From positions 1 to 5,170 of the forward strand of contig JAIRUY010000271.1 in NCBI GenBank assembly GCA_031254175.1: a stretch of 5,170 bases of DNA, written 5' to 3'. Under the pieces are notes generated by a model. The model searched no databases. It was not told the origin of the DNA and saw only the letters and a program-made list of their open reading frames with translations. Source of the stretch: Treponema sp. Lineage in GTDB: Bacteria > Spirochaetota > Spirochaetia > Treponematales > Breznakiellaceae. This document shows positions 1-5,170 of this stretch, piece by piece (position 1 is the first letter of the stretch; each line of letters starts with the position of its first letter). The translations under genes were made by a program, and so were the position numbers.

Positions 1-6
1 ATTTTA

Positions 7-39
7 CTTTCTGTAACACCGAATTGGTGTTACAGAAAG
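7..39. repeat. Perfect 14-bp inverted repeat with 5-nt loop (dyad 1)
   Basis: The left arm (7-20, CTTTCTGTAACACC) is exactly complementary to the right arm (26-39), around a GAATT loop. Only 6 of 14 pairs are G/C, and no T-run follows on either strand: AATTATAAT follows on +, TAAAAT on -. It is therefore not a textbook intrinsic terminator. It could be the terminator of a gene upstream of the window, or a protein-binding operator. It shares an inner TGTTNCA-type half-site with the second dyad, which favours an operator slightly. The repeat is directly visible; its function is inference. Confidence 0.85.
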
Positions 40-53
40 AATTATAATCGGAA

Positions 54-83
54 ATAGTGAAACAATTTAAGTTGTTTCACTAT
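54..83. repeat. Perfect 12-bp inverted repeat with 6-nt loop (dyad 2)
   Basis: The left arm (54-65, ATAGTGAAACAA) is exactly complementary to the right arm (72-83), with loop TTTAAG. It ends 8 bp before the proposed -35 box at 92-97, a position suited to an activator or repressor site. Its right arm also overlaps a TATAAT at 81-86. It is AT-rich and is not followed by a clean T-run, so a terminator role is possible but not favoured. The repeat is directly visible; its role is inference. Confidence 0.82.
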
Positions 84-91
84 AATATATC

Positions 92-120
92 TTGCTAGTA
101 AAATATTAGTGCTATAGAAT
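92..120 (+). promoter_or_regulatory. Putative sigma-70-type promoter of the kinase gene
   Basis: TTGCTA at 92-97 matches the -35 consensus at 4 of 6 positions. TAGAAT at 115-120 matches the -10 consensus at 5 of 6. The spacer is 17 bp. Transcription would begin near 126-128, giving a leader of about 20 nt that includes the ribosome binding site at 137-141. This is the best-spaced pair in the leader. The region is very AT-rich, so chance matches are likely and the call is moderate. A competing -10-like TATAAT at 81-86 has no good -35 partner. Confidence 0.5.
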
Positions 121-136
121 AAACAGGTCAAGTTTT

Positions 137-141
137 GGAGG
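137..141 (+). promoter_or_regulatory. Ribosome binding site of the kinase gene
   Basis: GGAGG at 137-141 is a strong Shine-Dalgarno sequence. It lies 6 nt before ATG at 148 but only 3 nt before the in-frame TTG at 145. The spacing therefore favours ATG 148 as the true start. Confidence 0.85.
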
Positions 142-147
142 TTATTG

Positions 148-3100
148 ATGATTTTTGCCGGGCAAAAAGAAAAAAGCAGGATTGCCGCTCGTGCCTTTAA
201 TATAAACATAAAGCTCCTTCTTCTTGTACTGGTTCTTTTAATGACAATGTCCGCCGTCATTATCACGGGTATTAACAATCAAAATGCGGAGAACCTTGTT
301 CGTTCATATTCCGCTGAAGCGGCGCAGATGTTTTATTCATATATAAGCGAAGATCTCATTCTTGCGCGAAAAGTTGCCAACTCAAAGGCAATTACCGGCT
401 GGTATACAGATGAGCGGAACGATGAAAAAAAAACGGCTGTCTTTAACGAAGTGATAGATTATACGGGTATTTTACATGGCGTTCATTTGTATTTTGGTAT
501 TCATGAATCAAAGAATGAGTATTCAATCCATAGTGATGTTATGCTTGACAATTTTGTTCCTGTCGGGACATTGGAACCGTTTGATCCTGATGACGCATGG
601 TACTTTGAAGGTATGGAGTCAAAAAATGACTATATAATAACTATTGCCATTGATGACTCTGGACAAAACTGGTATTTGTGGATCAATCACAAGGTAATTG
701 CGGACGGAGAACTTATAGGTTTTTTTTGTGCAGGTCTTCGGATACCGGATATATTTCAAAAAATATTCGATAAATATGAGCCGGACATGATAAGTGGATA
801 TGTCATAGACAAAAATGGCATAATACAAACAGACAGCTCTGCTTACGATACTTTAAGCGAAAAGGTTACCCGCGATATCATTGATGAAAGCTCCGATCCT
901 GCGTTTACTGCGGCGATTGCATCATATCTTGGGCGTATAGACGGATTATTCACAAATCTTTCTCAATCTGAAATTATAAAACTGAGAAGAGGCGCTTATA
1001 AATATGCAGCGATCAATCCAATAGATAAAACGGACTGGTCGATTGTTATTTTGTTCAAAGGTTTTGCATATTCCAGTTTGATTAATCTTATGATTCTTCT
1101 GTTTGTAATGCTGATAATTTTGCTTTTGTATGTGGTAGGAAGAAATATCCTGATGAACAGGCTGTTTTTCACGCCCCTGTACCGTCTGACAAAAAGTGTA
1201 TCGGAAGGTAAATCCGCGCAGGATAATTTTTATGGCAGCGAACGTGATGACGAAATCGGCGATTTGGCGCGGACTATATGCGATACAACAAAAGAACAGT
1301 TTCGTCAAAAACAGCTTCTTCATGCTGTAAACAGCGCGATGTCTGCATTGTTTGCGGCAGCCGATGACAAGAATATGCATGCTTCATTTATGAAAGGCAT
1401 GGAGATCATAGGCCGCTGCATGGATGTAGACCGTATTATTGTTTGGCATAACGAATTGGTCGATGGCGTTCTTTGTTATGTCAATAAAATTCACTGGGAG
1501 AGCGAATTCGGCAAACAGCAGGAGTTTGTCAGCGGGACGTGCTCTTATGTTGATAATCCCGAGTGGGAAAAAAAATTCCAGCAGAATAAATATGTTAACG
1601 GGCCTTTGTCCGGCCTTACAGAGAAAGAGCAAAAATTGCTGGCTAATCAGAGCATAAAATCAATTTTGGCGATACCGCTTTTTATGCATGGATTTTTTTA
1701 TGGGTTTTTCAGTTTTGATGACTGCCGCCGCGAACGGTATTTTACAGAGGAAGAAATTGAAATACTGCGTTCCGCAGGCTTGATGATTGTCAGCGCGTTA
1801 AACCGCAGCATTCAGGCGGGGGAACTCCGCAAGGCGCATGAATACAGCAAACTGATGCTGGATGCGACTCCGCTTGGCTGCCATATCTGGAATAAAAACC
1901 ACGAAAACATCGGTTGTAACGAAGAATTGGTCAAACTTTTTGGATTAAGAGACAAACGGGAATATATAGACAAATTTCTCGATTTTTTGCCAAAGTATCA
2001 GCCTGACGGAAATGTTTCACGGGATATGATTGTGCCGTATATCAATAAAGCGCTTGAAGAAGGAAAGTTTGTTTTTGAATGGATGTATCAGGACCAGAAC
2101 GGCAATCCGATGCCCGCGGAAGTTACCCTTGTCCGTGTCCCGTATGAAGACGATTTTATTGTTGCAGGTTACGTCCACGATCTTCGTGAGCATAAAAAAA
2201 TGATAGACGAGATTGAACGCAGAAACAATCTGCTTAATGTTGTAAACCGCACAGCTTCTGTAATACTTGCTACGAAAGAAAATGAAAGCTATGAAACTTC
2301 GCTTTTAAAAGGCATGGAGCTGATCGGACGCAGTATTGATGTTGACCGTGTCCAGATCTGGCAAAACGATTTTAAAGACGGCGAGCTTCATGCTTTCCTT
2401 AAATATCAATGGATCAGTGAAGCGGGCAGCAGGATGGCTCCGATTTCCGTTGGTTTTAATTTTTCCTACAGCGAAATACCTGAATGGGAAACTGATTTTA
2501 AGCAGGGCAAATACGTCAGCGGGCCGCTTACCGGCCTTTTAAAAAAAGAGCAGGATTTTCTCGGCGGTTATGATATTAAGTCCACCGTAAAAATTCCGTT
2601 GTTTCTGGATTATAGGTTTTGGGGATTCTTCAGCCTTGATGACTGCGTCAGGGAACGTACATTTACAGCGGACGAGATAGATATTCTGCACTCCGGAAGC
2701 CTGATAATGGTCAGCGCCATTACGCATAACAAACAGGCGCTGGATATCCGGGATGCCGCTGATATGCTGGAAGCTGTAATCGCCAGCTATTCAGGCATTA
2801 TCTGGTGTGTAGACAGGGATAATGTGATAACGCTTTTTAACGGACGTTATCTGGAAGAAATTGGGTGCAAGCATGAAGATTTTAAAGGAAAAAAGACTGA
2901 AGATGCCCTGCATGACAACCGCTTCTTCTGTATTCTTAAAAGCATACCGGAGACTTTAAATAACGGGTCTCAGGATTTTAACGCCGAGCTTGACGGTAAA
3001 ACATACCGCATACGTACTACTCTTTTATACGAAAACGGCAGCATTACCAATGTGATGGGCAGTTTCGATGATGTTACGGAAAGAACAAAGCTTCAGGTTG

Positions 3101-4983
3101 AATTAAAAGCCGCGCTGAAAACAGCGCAGGAAGCAAATGACGCCAAATCCAACTTCCTTGCCAGAATGAGCCATGAAATGCGCACGCCTCTTAACGCTGT
3201 AATCGGTCTTTCAGATTTGACTTTGGAAGCCGGCCTTTTAAACGGGGAAGCTCATATGAATCTTGAAAAGATAAACAACGCAGGTAATATAATCCTCAGC
3301 ACAGTTAACGATATTCTTGATATTTCCAAAATAGAAGCAGGCAAGTTTGAGCTTGCGCCGGTTGAATACGATATTCCCAGCCTGATTAATGATACAATCA
3401 CTCAAAGCATAATGCGCATTGAATCAAAACCAATTGATTTTGTCCTTGATATAAATGAAAATCTTCCTGTGCGGCTTTACGGCGATGATCTGCGGATTAA
3501 GCAAATTTTGAACAATCTTCTTTCCAACGCTTTCAAATACACAAGGGAAGGAAAGGTAACCTTGAGTTTAAACTGCGAAAGGAAGGAAGACATTGTTTTT
3601 ATGACCGTTAAAGTCAGCGATACAGGCGAGGGTATTCACAGTGAAAATATTGAAAACCTGTTTTCCGATTATGTGCAGGCGGATATGCAGCATCACCGCA
3701 AGATAGAAGGAACCGGGCTTGGACTGCCTATCACAAAAAGGCTTGTTGAGATGATGAACGGGAAAATTTTTGTGGAAAGCGAATATGGAAAGGGCAGTGT
3801 TTTCACCGCAGTTATACAGCAGCAATTTGTTTCAGACGCGGTAATTGGAGCGGAAACAGTCGAGAGTCTCAGGAGTTTCCATTATTCAGATCACAAGCGC
3901 CGCCGGAATTTACAGATGCGGAGGATAAGCCTGCCGTATGCGCGAGTGCTTGTTGTTGATGATGTCACGACAAATCTTGATGTAGCCAAAGGCATGATGA
4001 GACCATACGGTATGCAGATTGACTGTCTAAGAAGCGGAAAGGAAGCTGTTGATGCAGTCCGCGAAGAAAAAATTAAATACAACGCTATTTTTATGGATCA
4101 CATGATGCCGGAGATGGACGGGATAGAGGCTGCGGAGATCATACGCAAAGAAATAGGAACTGAATACGCAAAGACAGTGCCGATAATCGCACTCACTGCC
4201 AATGCGATTATGGGAAACGAAGAAATGTTTTTAAGCAGGGGATTTAATGCGTTTTTACCAAAGCCCATTGAACTTCCCCGTCTTGATGCGATAATCCGGG
4301 AGTTTGTACGTGACAAAAAACAGGAAATGGTAATTTCGGATGCGGCGCCGGATGCTTTACAAGGCCATGACAGGCGTTCGGGTTTGGAAAGACGGCATCA
4401 CAGCGGCATTGAAATTTCTGGAATTGATGTCAACAAGGGACTTTTGCGTTTTGGAAATGACGAGGAATCTTATCTGGATGTATTGCGTTCATATGCGGTC
4501 AATACACCGGCGCTGCTTGACAGTATAAGAGACATCAAAAAAGAAGACATTGATAAATACGGAATTACTGTTCATGGAATAAAAAGCGCGAGCCGGGGCA
4601 TTGGAGCTGAAGCGGCGGGCTGTTTGGCAGAAGCCTTGGAAGGAGCGGCTAAAGCCAATGATTTCGGTTTTATAAAAGACAATAATGCCGCTTTTATAAA
4701 ATCCACAGAAAAACTTATTGCAGATTTGAATCATATGATAAATGAAAAAAACGAAAAAAATCCCAGGCCAAAAGCTGACACGCCGGACAGACAAAAACTT
4801 TCTGAACTTCTTGATGCGTGCTTACAGTACAAAATGGACGGAGTCGATGATGCAATGGCGGAACTTGAAAAATATGAATATGAATCCGGCGGCAGTCTGG
4901 TTGACTGGCTCAGGGAAAATGTGGACAAAATGAATTTTACAGAAATAACAGAAAAGCTTTCTGCTTTGGAAAAAGAAGGGTAG
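148..4983 (+). CDS. Membrane-bound hybrid sensor histidine kinase (Cache-HAMP-GAF-PAS-GAF-PAS-HisKA-HATPase-REC-Hpt)
   Basis: The gene encodes a 1611-residue multistep phosphorelay kinase. TM1 is at about 23-42 and TM2 at about 312-331. Between them lies an extracytoplasmic Cache-like sensor with WYFEGM at 151-156, GYVIDKNGIIQTDS at 217-230 and a closing strand near 284-303. A HAMP-like linker (about 332-382) has P343 and DDEIGDLA at 367-374. Next come GAF1 (390-557), PAS1 (about 566-690), GAF2 (695-864), PAS2 (about 872-980) and a short helical linker. HisKA carries H1009 in SHEMRTP; its HExxT pattern would also permit phosphatase activity. HATPase has N1123/N1127, DTGEGI at 1158-1163 and GTGLGL at 1188-1193. 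The receiver (about 1265-1389) has D1271/D1272, phosphoacceptor D1317, T1350 and K1372. Hpt (about 1425-1525) has H1476 in HGIKSASR. A helical tail fills about 1545-1611. HAMP, kinase, receiver and Hpt follow the BarA/GacS order, but the GAF/PAS stack is extra and the ligand is unknown. I chose ATG 148 over TTG 145 from ribosome-binding-site spacing. The frame is intact and no key residue is missing. Confidence 0.96.
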   Translation: MIFAGQKEKSRIAARAFNINIKLLLLVLVLLMTMSAVIITGINNQNAENLVRSYSAEAAQMFYSYISEDLILARKVANSKAITGWYTDERNDEKKTAVFNEVIDYTGILHGVHLYFGIHESKNEYSIHSDVMLDNFVPVGTLEPFDPDDAWYFEGMESKNDYIITIAIDDSGQNWYLWINHKVIADGELIGFFCAGLRIPDIFQKIFDKYEPDMISGYVIDKNGIIQTDSSAYDTLSEKVTRDIIDESSDPAFTAAIASYLGRIDGLFTNLSQSEIIKLRRGAYKYAAINPIDKTDWSIVILFKGFAYSSLINLMILLFVMLIILLLYVVGRNILMNRLFFTPLYRLTKSVSEGKSAQDNFYGSERDDEIGDLARTICDTTKEQFRQKQLLHAVNSAMSALFAAADDKNMHASFMKGMEIIGRCMDVDRIIVWHNELVDGVLCYVNKIHWESEFGKQQEFVSGTCSYVDNPEWEKKFQQNKYVNGPLSGLTEKEQKLLANQSIKSILAIPLFMHGFFYGFFSFDDCRRERYFTEEEIEILRSAGLMIVSALNRSIQAGELRKAHEYSKLMLDATPLGCHIWNKNHENIGCNEELVKLFGLRDKREYIDKFLDFLPKYQPDGNVSRDMIVPYINKALEEGKFVFEWMYQDQNGNPMPAEVTLVRVPYEDDFIVAGYVHDLREHKKMIDEIERRNNLLNVVNRTASVILATKENESYETSLLKGMELIGRSIDVDRVQIWQNDFKDGELHAFLKYQWISEAGSRMAPISVGFNFSYSEIPEWETDFKQGKYVSGPLTGLLKKEQDFLGGYDIKSTVKIPLFLDYRFWGFFSLDDCVRERTFTADEIDILHSGSLIMVSAITHNKQALDIRDAADMLEAVIASYSGIIWCVDRDNVITLFNGRYLEEIGCKHEDFKGKKTEDALHDNRFFCILKSIPETLNNGSQDFNAELDGKTYRIRTTLLYENGSITNVMGSFDDVTERTKLQVELKAALKTAQEANDAKSNFLARMSHEMRTPLNAVIGLSDLTLEAGLLNGEAHMNLEKINNAGNIILSTVNDILDISKIEAGKFELAPVEYDIPSLINDTITQSIMRIESKPIDFVLDINENLPVRLYGDDLRIKQILNNLLSNAFKYTREGKVTLSLNCERKEDIVFMTVKVSDTGEGIHSENIENLFSDYVQADMQHHRKIEGTGLGLPITKRLVEMMNGKIFVESEYGKGSVFTAVIQQQFVSDAVIGAETVESLRSFHYSDHKRRRNLQMRRISLPYARVLVVDDVTTNLDVAKGMMRPYGMQIDCLRSGKEAVDAVREEKIKYNAIFMDHMMPEMDGIEAAEIIRKEIGTEYAKTVPIIALTANAIMGNEEMFLSRGFNAFLPKPIELPRLDAIIREFVRDKKQEMVISDAAPDALQGHDRRSGLERRHHSGIEISGIDVNKGLLRFGNDEESYLDVLRSYAVNTPALLDSIRDIKKEDIDKYGITVHGIKSASRGIGAEAAGCLAEALEGAAKANDFGFIKDNNAAFIKSTEKLIADLNHMINEKNEKNPRPKADTPDRQKLSELLDACLQYKMDGVDDAMAELEKYEYESGGSLVDWLRENVDKMNFTEITEKLSALEKEG
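1315..1818 (+). repeat. GAF domain copy 1 (residues 390-557) of an internal duplication
   Basis: This is the first of two related cytoplasmic GAF modules in the kinase. Shared landmarks are KGME (416-419), DVDR, PEWE, KYVNGPLSGL followed by KEQ, IKS, IPLF, and FFSFDDC with RER, ending at C526 and R530. I see no bilin-attachment signature, so the ligand is unknown. GAF domains typically bind small molecules or mediate dimer signalling. The nucleotide sequences of the two copies differ widely at synonymous positions, which suggests an old duplication. Boundaries are approximate. Confidence 0.8.
2230..2739 (+). repeat. GAF domain copy 2 (residues 695-864) of an internal duplication
   Basis: This second GAF module repeats the landmarks of copy 1, 305-307 residues further on: KGME (721-724), DVDR, PEWE, KYVSGPLTGL followed by KEQ, IKS, IPLF, and FFSLDDC with RER, ending at C833 and R837. 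PAS1 separates the copies and PAS2 follows this one. The offset grows by only about two residues between the first and last shared motifs, so the copies are almost collinear. The ligand is unknown. Boundaries are approximate. Confidence 0.8.
4976..4980 (+). promoter_or_regulatory. Ribosome binding site of the downstream response regulator
   Basis: AAGGG sits in the last codons of the kinase gene, 8 nt before ATG 4989. A second purine stretch (TAGGG, 4981-4985) overlaps the kinase stop codon but is only 3 nt from the ATG. A ribosome binding site inside the preceding gene fits translational coupling within one operon. Confidence 0.6.
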
Positions 4984-4988
4984 GGAAA

Positions 4989-5170
4989 ATGCAGAACATT
5001 CGTTACAAGATTATTATGGTAGATGATAACATGGCAATCTTAAGCATGGGACGCAGCATGCTAAAAACATCTTATGAAGTTTTTCCGGCGCCGTCCGCTG
5101 ATAAACTTTTTGAGATACTTGAGAGCATAATCCCCGATTTGATTCTTCTGGATATAGAAATGCCGGAAAT
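4989..5170 (+). CDS. Response regulator, N-terminal receiver domain (partial, runs off window)
   Basis: The first 60 codons and two bases of the next are present. They show the start of a CheY-like receiver domain: strand 1 KIIMVDDN (residues 7-14) with acidic pair D12/D13, and strand 3 DLILLDIEMPE (50-60) with phosphoacceptor D55. The conserved Thr/Ser and Lys of the active site lie beyond the window, as does any output domain. The gene starts 5 nt after the kinase stop codon with no room for a terminator or separate promoter, so co-transcription is likely. It is the natural phosphoryl acceptor from the kinase's Hpt histidine, but that pairing is inferred from position. Receivers of this type often carry HD-GYP or other cyclic-di-GMP outputs, or may be single-domain; the sequence here cannot decide. 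Confidence 0.92.
   Translation, partial: MQNIRYKIIMVDDNMAILSMGRSMLKTSYEVFPAPSADKLFEILESIIPDLILLDIEMPE

Noticed and set aside
43..48. TATAAT as a -10 box
   Set aside because: No acceptable -35 element lies 16-18 bp upstream; that stretch is the loop and arm of the first inverted repeat.
7..83. Both inverted repeats as standard intrinsic terminators
   Set aside because: The stems are AT-rich and lack a following T-run on either strand. No upstream gene end can be seen in the window to support this, although it cannot be excluded.
81..86. TATAAT overlapping the second dyad as the main -10 box
   Set aside because: The hexamer is perfect, but the candidate -35 sequences 16-18 bp upstream (GAAACA, TGAAAC, GTGAAA) are poor. 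The 92-97/115-120 pair is better spaced. It remains an alternative start site.
145..147. TTG at 145 as the start codon of the kinase
   Set aside because: It is only 3 nt from the GGAGG ribosome binding site, while the adjacent ATG at 148 has a better 6-nt spacing. The difference is a single residue.
946..1380. Minus-strand open frame of 144 codons inside the kinase gene
   Set aside because: It lies wholly antisense to the HAMP and GAF1 coding region, its translation is rich in Cys, His and Gln without any recognisable domain, and the + frame is clearly the coding one. The other internal short frames were rejected for the same reason.
3826..3950. Possible gene fusion or frameshift junction between kinase core and receiver
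   Set aside because: The frame runs without interruption and a basic linker of about 40 residues between HATPase and receiver is normal for hybrid kinases.

Overview
This is a bacterial signal-transduction locus of about 43% GC by eye. It holds one very long gene and the first 60 codons of a second, both on the + strand. The protein style suggests a host-associated anaerobe. The kinase has a Cache-type sensor, GAF and PAS modules, the core MSHEMRTPLNAVIGLS, an HGIKSASR Hpt motif and a helical C-terminal tail. I associate this combination with Treponema-like spirochaetes and also with some Clostridia. That assignment rests on remembered family resemblance and is tentative.

Layout. Bases 1-147 are an intergenic leader with two perfect inverted repeats (7-39 and 54-83), a plausible sigma-70-type promoter (-35 at 92-97, -10 at 115-120) and a strong ribosome binding site (137-141). 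Bases 148-4983 encode a 1611-residue membrane-bound hybrid histidine kinase. Its order is TM1, extracytoplasmic Cache-like sensor, TM2, HAMP, GAF, PAS, GAF, PAS, HisKA, HATPase, receiver, Hpt and a C-terminal helical tail. All the canonical catalytic and phosphotransfer residues are visible. Five bases after its stop codon, a second gene starts at 4989. It encodes a receiver domain and runs off the window end at 5170.

How they work together. The kinase carries the phosphorelay sites H1009 (HisKA), D1317 (receiver) and H1476 (Hpt). The likely next acceptor is D55 of the downstream, probably co-transcribed response regulator. The output domain of that regulator lies outside the window, so the final response (transcription, cyclic-di-GMP turnover, motility or other) cannot be read here. 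No mobile element, RNA gene or CRISPR array was seen. The least explained parts are the paired dyads before the promoter, the duplicated GAF module and the tail after the Hpt domain.
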